From Rotaria sp. Silwood1 (Eukaryota; Rotifera; Eurotatoria; Philodinida; Philodinidae), in NCBI GenBank assembly GCA_905250075.1, contig CAJNOP010000108.1, positions 310,001 to 374,000 of the forward strand: DNA of 64,000 nucleotides. Direction: 5' to 3'. The position numbers and the translations under genes are program-made. The notes under the pieces are model-generated. The model made no database searches. It was not told the origin of the DNA and saw only the letters and a program-made list of their open reading frames with translations. Shown here one piece after another: positions 11,087 to 23,164 of the stretch (position 1 is the stretch's first letter; every line of letters begins with the position of its first letter).

Positions 11087-13865
11087 TTATTCCGGAATAG
11101 CCTTTAATATAGCATTAGGAACATCAAATGTTTGATCATCACATACAACAATATCATAAACATTTTTATAAACTTCTAATTTTACCGGTGTACTATGATT
11201 TAAATAACCAATTTTAAGTATTTGTTTTAAATTTTTCATACCACCAATCATTCCAACATCACCTAATGAATCACCTAGAAGAATAACATTTGGACGTGTA
11301 AGTATTGTTTGAAAATATGGTGTATCAGATATTTCATGTTCATTTTTATTAAATGAATGTATTAATTTATCACTAAATGAAAGAATTTTTCCATCATTAT
11401 CATAATTAATAAAATTTGAAACAATATGTGATGATTCATGATTATGTTTAAAGTCAGGAATTTCTTTTTCAAGACAAAATTCTATCACATCACCTAAAAT
11501 TTTATAGAAAAAAAAAAACAAATACGAATAAGTCATTGCGAATAAAATGTTGCTTTTTTTTTTTTTTTACCTAAACCAGCTGAAAATATTAAAATAGGAG
11601 TTTCACTATGTAATAAATCAGTTATAAATTCATGAACACCTTTTTTTAATTCCATACTGGCTTGATGAACAAATTCACGTATTGAAGATTTTGTTAAATT
11701 TGATAAAACAAATAGATTTTGTGCTTTACGCCACCATTCAATCATATAAGGTATTTTTTCTGACACATCCATGTGAACATCTATTTCTATTGGATGATAT
11801 TTTAATCGTAATGCTTCAGCTTTAATAGCAAGTAGTGAACCATCAGGTAGCTAAAGAAATATTTTTTAAAAAAGTCTTAATCATTCTTCAATAGAATAGG
11901 CGTGAATGAAAGTTTTAAATAAGTTACGAGAAAAGCAACTGAAGGTTTCAACGGTAGCTTGTCTATTCTAGCAAATATCCAAATAATTTGTAAGAAGCAA
12001 ACTTTCAACCAAGTTAAATGATCTTGGTCTGCTTATAATAAAAGACTATCTCATAAACAATTCGTTTCAGGTTTTTGTTAAAACCGAAGCTCATTTTTAC
12101 ATAGTTATGATTTAAAGAATGTCTTCCGTCACAATCCAGTTGAGCGTAATAATCATAGGATTGAAGCTTAACAAATTATCACAGATGAGGATGAAGCAAC
12201 CACTTCTATTTAAGACATTCATTCACTACATATCGCCTTAAAAGATACTTAAAACTATAAATAAATGAATCCTGAACACTCAGTTGATTAATCTATACGA
12301 ATAATGGATCATGCATAAAGGTCGTCAAAATTTAAGTCATTTTTGTGACCCCTTTCCTGTGAACGTTCAGTTTTAAAAAGAACTTTTTAGAAAGAGTTAA
12401 TTTGCTAATAAATATTGACTATTTTCAAATTGAACGACTGACACAACTTCCATGTATAATGACCTAATCCTACATAATGCGTCACAGAATTCTGACTGAT
12501 AGGTCAGTTTAAAATGCTGCTCAAAAACCAATTTTAATCACAATGTTCGTGAAAAATGAATCAAAATCGATAAAAAAAATCGTAACAAGCGTCCAATCGT
12601 TTCCTTCTCATTCTTCCTTTTCTGGACGTCTTGTATGAATGTTCAAAATTGGCAAGCGCTCTAAATCCCATATATTCTCATTTGTTACTCATTTCATAAG
12701 AAATTCTTGTATGTACATGTTAAAGGTCTTCAATATTCACTTCATTTCGTAAACAATGTCTTTTACATCGATTCCATTCTTCTGATAATCTTAGTACAAA
12801 GATAGTTGTTTTAGTAATAAGATCTTGAAATAGATAATAATAAAAATCTGTATACTATAAAAAAACAAATAAACTCGCAATATTAGAATATCTATAATTC
12901 ATTGTCGTGCTGATGGAATCAAATATTTGAACTCAATAAAATTCCGTGTGACTTGACAAAATATACATTCATTTTTTTAACTTCTTAAAGGAGATTGCAG
13001 AAATTGATTTTGAATCAAAATTTGATATGATTCCGAATATATTGGTTCAATACTTCTCTAGGACTTGCAGGGTAAAACTTATAAGTCGAACTTTTAGGAG
13101 CGTGAAAGTTAAGTTTGGACATAGAAAATTGACAGCCTTTTTTGTATAGAATTAGAGGTAAGATTGTTCTCTGCTAAATAACGTATGAGAATCAAAAGTT
13201 TCTGGAAAATCATTCAGAAATAACCGAGCTGACTTTGAAAGTGTTTCTTATCAACATGCTCGTTGCTAACAAATGACATGTAACAAATTAATCATTAATA
13301 TACCATTTTTATAGAGCAATCTTTGTTCTTCCATTCACTTCTGATTTCAATAGGTTTTGCCTCGCTGAAGCTCTTCCATACTCAATTTACAGTTCTCGGA
13401 AAAGTTTGCTCATAAAACTTAAATTAGAAATTCTACAAAACTATCCTAGTCATATTCAGAATGAACATAAAATTCTGCGTCTCATCCAATGTTTTATAGA
13501 CTCAAGAATGACCGAACATTTTGTCAAAATGTCTTTTTGATAAGCCATTACAATACGACCAAAAACTAATATAAATAACTGAATATCAATTACAATGAAA
13601 AAAAACCATAATCAATAAAAAAATGTCTATTTAATTGAAATCTTACTTTAATTTGTTCATTGGATTCAATGACACCAAATGTTGATGGTAAAATAACTCC
13701 ATTTTTTTCATAAACTGTTAATGTAAAATCAAAATCTGCAACAACATGTAACATTTTTCGTCCATCATTAAGTAATGATCGAACTGTATCTTCAACATAG
13801 GTACGTTTATCATCATGAATATGAACATGAGAATTTTCATTTAAAATTTTTTCAATAAGACTCAT
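11087..13865 (-). CDS. cytosolic 5'-nucleotidase III-like (NT5C3 family, 301 aa)
   Basis: Three exons (13865-13647, 11850-11571, 11493-11087) encode 301 residues, close to the family length of about 290-340. It is a HAD-superfamily phosphatase. The nucleophile motif DFDFTLT is at residues 44-50 (Asp44, Asp46), FSAGLGDV provides the serine motif, and LGDSLGDVGM is the metal-binding acidic motif. NT5C3 enzymes dephosphorylate pyrimidine nucleoside 5'-monophosphates (or m7GMP in NT5C3B) in the cytosol; which one applies here is not decided. Intron 1 is 1,796 nt, intron 2 only 77 nt. A splice acceptor (AG at 13891-13892) lies about 25 nt before the ATG. The neighbouring genes lie 103 nt upstream and 137 nt downstream on the same strand, consistent with a trans-spliced operon. 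Confidence 0.9.
11851..13646. other. long intron 1 of the 5'-nucleotidase gene
   Basis: 1,796 nt of A+T-rich sequence between exons 1 and 2. No open frame or transposon terminus was recognised. It is some 25 times longer than the other intron of the same gene. Confidence 0.6.
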
Positions 13866-13968
13866 TGTTCTTTTTTTTTTCGCTTTCGATCTAAAAATAA
13901 AAAATAATTTAATATAAACTTAAAATATTCGAAAAATATTTGAGCATAAAAACTAAGAAAAATATAAT

Positions 13969-16900
13969 TTATGAAGTTATTGTAGCAGTAGCATTATTTT
14001 CAGTATTAGTAGTTAAAGATTTTTTTGATGCTAGTACGGACAGTAATGCTGTTCGATATAGTTCATAAAGTTGTACTCGAGCTAAATTTTCATTTTTATA
14101 TAATCTACTCATCATTGCATTGAATGATTCAAGTTCAGATAAATTAAATAAATGCCATTGAAGAAGAACATCATTGCATGATGATGCTTGAGAATAAATA
14201 CGTAAAAATGATGGAATTCGTTGTTTTAATAATGAATTTGCTGGTACAAGATTTTTTTTAATGAGACTAAATATGAACAAAAAACAATTAATTAAATAAA
14301 TTAAAAACAAAACAAAAAAAATATTGATTTTATTTTTATTTACTTGGATTGTCGTTGAGTATGTCTACGTGAAAGAAAATTGAATCCTTGTTTATGAACA
14401 TCTATTCGATCAGTTTTCGTTTCAATTTCATCATCATTTTCTTCTTCTTCTTCTTCTTGAACTGTATGAGTTTTATTTAAATTCATTGTTACTCGACGAT
14501 GAGTTTTTTCCATTGATTGCCTTGCTTCTTCAATACTTTTTCTAAGACAAAAAAAAATAATATGTTTTTGTTTCTTATGGGAATTTATATTCATTATGTT
14601 TTTTTCTCACTTAACAGGATCACTAAAAGCTTTACGTTTTTGTTTTTGACGTCGAGTTTTTCCCATGTCTTTGCCATAAAGTAAACGAGAAAATTCACGA
14701 TCAAAACCTACTGATGCATTATTAACAGTGTTTGATGGTTGACTAGATGTTGAATGCGAACGTTCGAAATTTGATGGTGGTGATTGATAACGTGGAGGTG
14801 GAGGACGAATAGTACTATTACTTATTGGATTTTTTATAATTGGAGCAAACGAGGAAGAAGAATTGCCTCTTAATAGATGTTGAGATATTGGTGAACCAGA
14901 ATAAACATGTTCAAATGAGGGTGATGAAACAGATGGATGAATGAGACGTTGAACTGATTCAGTCACTTATGTAATAAAAAAAGATTCTTTCATTTTTAAA
15001 GTCTTGAATAAGTAATCTTATTCATTGAAGTTTTAGTAAGTCTAAAGTTATGTACGGTAGTGTAAAGATTAGAAAATTTTTTTTTTTTGTCAAAATACAT
15101 AGAATGAAAACAGCTCGTACTGTGCATCTCTAACTGACGGTAGTAAGATGTACATACTACAAGTTAGAGTAGATGTTATTTTAATTAGATTACTCCTTCG
15201 TTGAAAAAATAAATCTGAATACAGATAAGACTACAGACCTGCAAAATGTTCGATTTTCTCAACAATAAAAGCAAATCTGAAACAAACAAAATGTGTACCT
15301 TTGTACTTCAAAACCCGCTGTTTTAAATTAGATAAGACATTTGCTTCTATCTTCTGTCAAAAAAAACACTTCGATAGGTTTACAACAGTGCCTATAAAAT
15401 ATATGCTACTAAACTACATATATTTATGATGATTCTCTTACGTTGTTTATTTCAAGTGTAAGAAAAAAAATATTTTTTTTTTTAGTCAGTATTATTGCTG
15501 AATTAGAAAAAAACATTGTAGAGACTTGAGAGTTATTTTGATAAAAAAAATGATTTCACTTATATCTGCGGTCTTATCAGTATTTGGAAGTTTTTACGAC
15601 AAATGAGTAATCTAATAAAAATAAAAAGTATACATTTATAAGTAGCTCTTCATATAAATTAATGAAAAATAAAACCCATTCTAGTTTCTAGTTTTACATG
15701 ATGTGCATCTTAAAATACTCATTAAAATTCATATCCATTAAGGTTTTTCTTTTTAAATATACATAATCTAATCATTTTTAAAAGATTTTTTTATACTTCT
15801 CTACAAGTGATGGTCTTATGAGTAGCTAAAAATAATTCAATGTCTAGACTTGTAGACCTAAAACTGCTCGAATAAGAGTGTCTGAAAACCAAGACCTACA
15901 AAACTATTTTTCTAGCATACATAAGAAGCTTTTTGAGAATGTTTTTATTTGATATAGTAAATAATTCTGAGCAAAATGTGATGTATCAGCTCTCTTCATG
16001 ATCTTCCTTTATCGAATTGTATTCAATTTATAGAACACCTCAAGGCGTCTAACACAGCGAAATTACTGATATTTTGTCCGCCATTATACTAACGTAACAC
16101 ATTCGATTATATGTATTCAATGATGTACATACCTGTTGAAGTCGTTTGATGACCATTAGCTACACTCGATGAATAGGAAGGTGGCGGCGGTCGATTTCTA
16201 TTTTGTTCATTTAATATGAATTGAGGAGATGGAATAATATGTTGATGATTTTGAGAAGAATTCCATTGTGGTATAGATGGATGTATATGACAACTTGTAA
16301 CACTCGTATTAGAATAAGTCGACGATGATAACAAATTAGAGTCTATATTTGTGGATTGTTTTACTTTAGCATAATGCATAGCAAGAATTTCATCAACAGT
16401 TAATGTTGATTTTTGTATTTGTTTGTCATCATTTTTTGTTTCTGTAACAATATTTTGTTGATCTAATAATTGTTCGAGTGAAGATGAATAATACAATCGT
16501 TCTATATTTATTTGACTTCTTGTAGAAGATTTTGATTTTGTTGAAATTAAATTAAATTTAGTATCTTTGACAAATGATGATAAAGTTTTATCATGTTTTT
16601 CTTCTTCTGTATCTTCTTTTATTTGATCAGAAATTAATTTATCATCAATAATTTGTACGGGTGTAGATAATATTGTTGCTTGTCTTAATTGACCAAATGT
16701 AATTGGTTGAGATTTATGTTCAATATGAGAAGATCTTACTGATGATATAGAAGAATCATCATTAGATTTTTTAAATGTTTCAAGCATAGCAACAATACGT
16801 CGATGAAATAATTTCGAATGAACACATGATGAATCGACTGATAATATTTCATTTGATGTTGAATCATTTTGAGAAGATTTTACGGAAACAAGTTTATTTT

Positions 16901-17125
16901 CATCATTATTTAATGATGATGAAGCTAGTAATTCAGCCATTTTTGCATTAAATCGATTATCATTAACTCCTGAAGGAAAAACTATGTATTCAAAAATAAG
17001 AACAAATAGAAAATATATGATGATTGAAATATTATCATTAAACCTGATCCGGATGGTGGAGCATTTCTTGGAATAAATTTTCCTTGAATACTATTCTGAA
17101 AAGTAACTTGCTTCTTTTTTGGCAT
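13969..17125 (-). CDS. unrecognised, largely disordered protein (589 aa)
   Basis: Five exons (17125-17044, 16969-16133, 14965-14611, 14541-14344, 14266-13969) join in frame to 589 residues. The N-terminus is basic (MPKKKQVTFQ). Residues about 30-400 are rich in Ser, Asn, Asp and Thr and look disordered. Two short proline clusters (RPPPPSYSSS and RPPPPRYQSPP) could bind SH3 or WW domains. A basic patch with KTRRQKQKRKAF could be a nuclear signal. A run of glutamates follows, then a helical C-terminus of about 90 residues (around LLQWHLFNLSELESFNAMM) that may be the only folded part. I do not recognise the family. A splice acceptor (AG at 17128-17129) sits 2 nt before the ATG, and RPL35 ends 136 nt upstream. 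Intron 2 is 1,167 nt. Confidence 0.75.
14966..16132. other. 1.2-kb intron of the disordered-protein gene
   Basis: A+T-rich intron with GT at its minus-strand 5' end (16132) and AG at 14966-14967. It contains T-runs and no recognised exon or transposon end. Confidence 0.55.
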
Positions 17126-17261
17126 ATCTAAAACCGCATATATAAATGTTTTTTATTTTATCTTCTTCTTATTATTTTATTCGTTTTAGTTATTTCACAA
17201 CGAATACATAAAACAAAAAAACAAAAACAAACAAACAAGAACATTTTTTTTTGTTTTCTTT

Positions 17262-17713
17262 TTATGCTTTAACAGCATATGTACGTTGTGGAAAAGCCCA
17301 TTGTCGTCGTTGAGTTTTCTTTAATTTAATAGATTTTTCTTTCGGTGTCAATAAACGTCGAATAGCACGTGTTTTACGTGGACGTAAATCTTTTGGTTTG
17401 TATTTTTTTCCATGATATAATTTTCTTAAATTATCTTTTGTTGTTTGATTTCGAACGATAAGCACACGTGCAATTGATTTACGTACATTACGAATTTTAC
17501 CTAATTTTTGTGCACCACCACTACCTGTTACTTTTCCAACACGTAATGTATTTAATTCTTGACGTAAATCACCTAATTGTTTTTGAAGTTCATCTTAAAA
17601 AAAAAACAATATTTTTTGTTTTATTTTTATATAAAAATAAAATATATTTATAGGAAGACAAGTATTTTACCTGGTTTTTTACCACGGAGTTGTGAACATT
17701 TAACTCGTGTCAT
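17262..17713 (-). CDS. RPL35: 60S ribosomal protein L35 (uL29)
   Basis: Two exons (17713-17671 and 17593-17262) give 124 residues, one more than the human protein. The product begins [18 protein letters not shown] and contains the family blocks [37 protein letters not shown] and a C-terminal YAVKA. L35 sits near the peptide exit tunnel of the large ribosomal subunit. The intron is 77 nt, after codon 14. An acceptor-like AG preceded by a pyrimidine stretch (17729-17730) lies 15 nt before the ATG. This is the most upstream member of the tightly packed minus-strand cluster RPL35 / disordered protein / 5'-nucleotidase / ABHD12-like, a position often taken by ribosomal-protein genes in trans-spliced operons. 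Confidence 0.97.
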
Positions 17714-18740
17714 TGTTCTTGATTTTTTCTAGGAGAAAATTTTATCTAAAATAGGATCATTTGAAATGAGAACGATCTTGTTTTAATCGAAAAAAAAAAT
17801 AATTGTTTGTAGTTTTTCGTGTTTCACTGGATAAGTATATTGTCATGAATCATGATTAACAGAAAAAAAATACCAATCGATAGATGGGACTAAAATATCA
17901 ACTTCTTTCTGAATGGTTCATTTCTACGAAGAGGATAAAATAACATAAAAACAAATAATCAAACAAAAAAAAAATTGTTAAAATCAAGAGTTTGATCAAG
18001 ATGGAAATGCAAAATGGTGGTAAAGAATTTGAATTTATTCTTGGAATACTGAATATATTTGTAAATAAATTATCATTCTACAATTTTCATTTAATTAACA
18101 GATATATTCAATCGAGTATTCATATAAAAAAATAACTGACCCAAATTTCATGAAAATATTGGGAATTATCAGACCCTACATTTGAAAAAAACAAGTCATC
18201 GTTCATTATAATATTATCATGAATATCTAATGTCGTTGTCAACTCATGGTAACTAAGAGAATATTTGAAGCTAGGGACAACTTTGTTTTTTGTTAGTTTC
18301 ATCATTTACAATTACCAGATTAAGAATGAATTTAACTTTGTCAGATATTATTTTATATATTGATCAAAAAAGATTCAAGTTTTAGAAATAAAAATTAAGA
18401 TATTTAATAAATTTTGAGGTATAGAACATCATTTTGGAGTTAGGGATGAGATAAGTTTAAACATACTGTAGTAACTCTTAGTTGATGACTTGTTTGAGTT
18501 AAAAGCTTTGTTGAAGATTTGCTTGTAAAGAGAAAGTATTGTTTTTATTTTTATTTGATTGTAAAATAATTGAGAACAATTGAAATAGAAAACATCTGAT
18601 CATAAATGAATCTTTAGAAAAAGTATAATAGACCGTATTTTGAAAATCTATGTTCTTAGTGCTAAAATATATTTATGTATTAGATTTCAATTATTTAAAT
18701 TCGAATAATTTGATTTGTTCTAGATACATTATTATTATTC
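17714..18740. promoter_or_regulatory. bidirectional upstream region between RPL35 and PIMT
   Basis: About 1 kb between the minus-strand RPL35 cluster and the plus-strand PIMT/SUCLG1 cluster. It must hold both promoters. No TATA box or motif can be assigned confidently in such A+T-rich DNA. A splice acceptor TTGTTCTAG ends at 18723, 17 nt before the PIMT start. Confidence 0.45.
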
Positions 18741-19773
18741 ATGTTGTCACGTTTATTGTATTCATCTGTTTTCCCCTTTGCAATAGTTATTATTGTTATC
18801 TTCTATCGTTCATCACCATTAACAGTATTGAGTGAATATATAGATTGGCGTTCATCCGGTTCAACACATCAAGAATTAATTGGGAATTTATACAAAAATG
18901 GTTTCATTCAAGACAAACGCATTATTGATGCGATGTTAAAAGTTGATCGAGCTGATTTTACAGATCAAAAATTCGATGTTTACAGTGATCGACCTCAACC
19001 AAGTAATTAAAAAATTGTTTATTCATTTAATATTTTAAAACTATCTCATTTTTTTTTCCTTATTTAGTCGGGTATGCTGTAAGTATGCGTACATTCAACA
19101 TAAAACATAGTTGAATTTTTTATCATTTAAACTTCCAGGTAACAATCAGGTAAAGTTTTTCTATTGTATTGAAAATGTAAAGTATTATTATTATTGTTAT
19201 TATTAGTGCGCCACATATGCATGGCTTTGCATTAGAAATTCTTAAAAAGAATCTTCAACCTGGTATTTCTTATCTTATAGGTTGTATTCAATTTTTTATA
19301 TTCATTTTTAAGGAGCGAAAGTTCTTGATATCGGTTCTGGTTCAGGATATTTAACAGCCTGTATGGCTCATTTAGTTCGTCCAAATGGTAAAGCTATTGG
19401 TATTGAACATATTCAAGAACTTGTTGATAAATCAATTAGAAATATTAATAAGCATAATAAAAAATTATTTCGTGAAGGTCTTTTAGAAATTCATAAAGGC
19501 GATGGTCGACAAGGTTATCCTATGGAAGCGCCTTATGATGCAATTCATGTTGGTGCAGCAACATCTGGGACACCCCATGAACTTCTTCGTCAATTGAAAG
19601 TTGGTGGACGACTTGTTGCACCTGTTGGAAATTTTTTTAATCAAGAGATGATAACATACGATAAAAAAGCAGATGGAACATACGATGAACAAAGACATAT
19701 GAGTGTCATGTATGTTCCATTAACGGATGAAAAATCTCAATATGCAACAGCAGGAGGACGAAGACAAATATAA
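18741..19773 (+). CDS. PCMT1: protein-L-isoaspartate O-methyltransferase (266 aa)
   Basis: Five exons: 18741-19002, 19068-19078, 19139-19149, 19207-19262, 19313-19773, giving 266 residues. The enzyme repairs isoaspartyl residues in aged proteins by methylating them with S-adenosylmethionine. Family blocks are SSGSTHQELIGNL, the substrate-site stretch PIGYAVTISAPHMHGFALE, SAM motif I VLDIGSGSGYLTA, GDGRQGYP, APYDAIHVGAA and the C-terminal VMYVPLTDEKSQ. The stretch from PIGYA to ISAP is spread over two 11-nt microexons; leaving either out destroys the frame or the conserved block. Residues about 8-24 are hydrophobic and could anchor the protein in a membrane, as in the longer mammalian PIMT isoform; the ATG at 18741 is the only one in frame upstream of the conserved part. 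SUCLG1 starts 120 nt downstream. Confidence 0.93.
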
Positions 19774-19893
19774 ATGAAATTATATTAAATAATCAAGCCT
19801 ATTTTTTTCGTTTTTTTTTTTTTTTTACCAAAACAAATAATTTAACCTTGCATATTTTCTTGTATAATTGTAGATCAATATTCTATTGTTGAC

Positions 19894-22502
19894 ATGTTAT
19901 CAAAACGTCTTTTTTCATCATTAATTTCGGCATCAACATATCGTTTTATTCAAACCAGTGCTATACTTAGTTCAAGTCAACAACAGAATACTCATACAAC
20001 TTATGATAAATCAATTTATGATTCAACACGAAAAAATTTATATATTAATAGTGAAACACGTGTAATTTGCCAAGGTTTTACTGGTAAACAAGGTACATTT
20101 CATTCACAACAAGCACTTGAGTATGGAACAAAATTAGTTGGAGGTGTTAGTCCAAAAAAAGCTGGTACTAAACATTTAGACTTACCAGTATTTAAAACAG
20201 TTCATGAAGCTATGAAAGAAACTGGCGCAACAGCAACGGTTATTTATGTACCACCTCCAGGTGCTGCTGAAGCTATTCTTGAAGCTGTTGATGCTGGTAT
20301 TGGTTTAATTGTATGTATTACAGAAGGTATTCCACAACATGATATGGTTAAAGTTAAACACCAACTTGTTCGACAGAATAAATCTCGTCTTGTTGGACCA
20401 AATTGTCCAGGTGTCATTGGTAAGTGTAGTCAGACTTCGTGGTAATTTTTTGCAAGTATATAGGGCAAACTCTTTTTCTAGAAAAGACCATTTTTTAAAG
20501 AATTTAAGAAAAACTACAGTACTCAGTAGAATCATGCATAGAGGGTGTCCCATAAGTTCTGAGACTCAATGAAAATTTGTTTGTATGTAAATAAAGATGG
20601 ATCCCTATCCAACTCTATGATTATGAACTTCTAATACTTAAGACAATGTTCTAAATAGTATATTATCCGATGATATTCGTGTCTTTTAATAATAATGATA
20701 TAAACAGAAGAAACGTGATAATTAGGATGTGCCGGAGTGTGAATACAAAAGATAGTCACACCCACACCCCTAATCGTTCTAAGTACTTGAAACATGTATA
20801 TATATAGTTAGGGGAAGGATCACTCTTTGTTTACATATAAACAAATTTTCATTGAGTCCAAGAACTTATGGGACACCCTTTAATCTACATCTCAGATTAT
20901 TAAATAAATTCTGTATACGTTCAAACTCATATTTATCAAACACAGAGAACAAAAATTTTTTGTCGGGAAAATTATAATTAACTGATAGTTTCTGTTCGAT
21001 TGATTGGTAGGAGGTTAATAGGACGTGTATGAAAACAACGGTAAAACAAACATGAAATAGGAAACTTACCGAAGAAGAAAAATAGTTGGTTATTGTTCTT
21101 TTACCGGCTTGGATTGTTTGTTTTTTATCGTTATTATGTAAAGTACCTAAGAGCTTGTTTAATCAACATACATATATGTATATATATGAACAATAATGAT
21201 AGAGCAAAATATTGTTTTCAATTAACATAAGTACTCTTAATTTTTGGTTGTTGAACTTTTAACAAAACTCGCTTAATACACAGTACTGTCTCAAGTATAA
21301 GATTAAAATAAAAGAAAAATCTTATAAAAACAATAAATTAGCATAATTCTTTGTTTTTTATTAATATTGCTAATTAGATGTTTGAAAATATCAATATTAT
21401 AAATAGTAGATCTAGCAAACTTCACTCTATGATACATCTTTGATATTGTTGCCAACGATTTCTTTATGAAAACTATAGTGAATTAATCGTTTAATCATCT
21501 GTGATAGTAGTGTCTAGCATCAATTGTCCTTTCACAGCTATAATATGAGATATGAACAGCTACAAAGACACTAGAGTCTGCATTTTTTCACTGTTGCAGA
21601 GATAATGATTCAGCGTTTATGAAACCATTTACTACAATTTGAATAAGGTTTTTCTAACTTTTAAAGTTTGAATTATAAAGCTTACGTTTGGACAAATATA
21701 TTTCGACGTTCTAGGTTTAAGACGATCATAAAGCAAAGTACTGACTTGCGATCGCTAAGTTCGGAAAGAGAATCATTAGATTTGATAGTGATAAATATTA
21801 ACACACTATGAGAACTCTTGATTTTGTTTTTGAAGTTTATAGGAATTATAGAGAAAATATCAATAACAGAGAACATTATAAGAACATGTTCAAAAATATA
21901 GAATGACTACAAAGCCTTAAGTCTAGTATTATTTTTCAAATGAATTTTACTCATAATTTCTATATTTAGCTCCTGGTCAATGTAAGATTGGAATTATGCC
22001 AGGTCATATACATCGACCTGGTCCAATAGGTATTGTTTCACGTAGTGGTACATTAACATATGAAGCTGTACATCAAACAAGTCAAGTCGGTCTTGGTCAA
22101 TCATTATGTGTTGGTATTGGTGGTGATCCATTTAATGGTACAGATTTTATTGATTGTCTTGACATATTCTTAAAAGATCCAGCAACAGCTGGTATTATAC
22201 TTATTGGTGAAATTGGCGGTAATGCTGAAGAAGCTGCTGCTGAATATCTTAGCCAGGTTAATACTGGTTCAAAAGCAAAACCTGTTGTTGCTTTTATTGC
22301 TGGACAAACAGCTCCACCTGGTCGTCGTATGGGTCATGCTGGTGCCATTATTAGTGGTAAATCAGGCGGTGCTGAAAGTAAAATTCAAGCATTAAAAGAT
22401 GCCAAAGTTAATGTTAGTGACTCTCCAGCTAAAATGGGTCAATTAATGTACAAGTTAATGAAAGGTGAAGATCATCCAATCAGTCGAAAACAAACACAGT
22501 GA
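19894..22502 (+). CDS. SUCLG1: succinyl-CoA ligase alpha subunit, mitochondrial (352 aa)
   Basis: Two exons, 19894-20419 and 21970-22502, give 352 residues (human 346). The basic, Ser-rich N-terminus ([18 protein letters not shown]) should be a mitochondrial import signal. The CoA-binding fold carries [11 protein letters not shown] and [27 protein letters not shown] and SRSGTLTYE follow, and the phosphohistidine loop is [13 protein letters not shown] with His298. The subunit couples succinyl-CoA cleavage to GTP or ATP formation in the citric-acid cycle, together with a beta subunit not present in this window. The 1,550-nt intron contains a mariner-like MITE. A 3' splice acceptor (AG at 19872-19873) lies 20 nt before the ATG, and PIMT ends just 120 nt upstream, so both may come from one polycistronic transcript. 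Confidence 0.97.
20539..20882. mobile_element. mariner-like MITE with TA duplication
   Basis: The element is 20541-20880 (340 bp). Both ends carry an inverted repeat of about 47 bp: the left begins GAGGGTGTCCCATAAGTTCT and the right is its inverse with few mismatches, ending GGGACACCCTT. TA dinucleotides at 20539-20540 and 20881-20882 flank it, as expected for Tc1/mariner (IS630-type) insertion. The GGGTGTCCCATAAGT terminus is typical of mariner-derived elements. There is no transposase frame. It lies in the intron of SUCLG1, so splicing should remove it. Confidence 0.88.
20883..21969. other. remaining intron of SUCLG1
   Basis: A+T-rich intronic sequence between the MITE and the acceptor TATATTTAG. 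Short frames on both strands (for example 21682-21876 minus) are not convincing. Nothing further recognised. Confidence 0.5.
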
Positions 22503-23164
22503 GTGCGATAGCTCATATAAAGCTCGCACATTAGCTATTTTAGAAAAAGAATTTCATATTCATTATGCGTGTCTTTTGCTCTTTTTTGTTCCTTATATCT
22601 CTAGTGTTTTGTTTTTGTTTGTCGGCGTAAAAGAATAGAATTGTTTGACTTTATTATCAGCACTGTATTTGCCAAGTTTTTTTTTCTCTGTCCTATAAAA
22701 TGAACTGATTGACTTCCGAGTTTATACATATGGTAAATATCATTTTTTTTTGTACCAATATAATAGAAAGCAACAGCACCAACAACATTCAATGAAGTAG
22801 TACAAGAATATACATTTTTTCTTCGTCATGGAATTGCTATGGTCTTCAATATCATGTATCATGCTGTTGTGAATGATGATCATTAACAGAAGAAACCTAT
22901 TTGATATCGCTGTGTTGTTATTTTACGTTCGAAATTCACTGCTTCAGGATCAGAAAGAAAAGGGGAAGAGAAAAAAAGGTGATTTTGAAAGTGAAAATGA
23001 AATCAATTCGAAAAAAAAATTTCGACTCCTTGAAAAAGATTTGTTTGAAGGGTAGATTTTTTTATGTTCTTATGCTTCTAAGAATCGTTTAAACGAACTT
23101 GAAAAATCTCTGTAATGAATATATCTGGTTGTTTTCGATATTCATTCTTTCAGATTAATTTCTC
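22503..23164. other. spacer between SUCLG1 and the TRIM-like gene
   Basis: 660 nt with the SUCLG1 3' untranslated region. A 3' acceptor with pyrimidine tract (AG at 23152-23153) lies 11 nt before the next ATG, so the TRIM-like gene has either a 5'-UTR intron or a spliced leader. The frames at 22873-23092 are lysine-rich and look noncoding. Confidence 0.45.
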
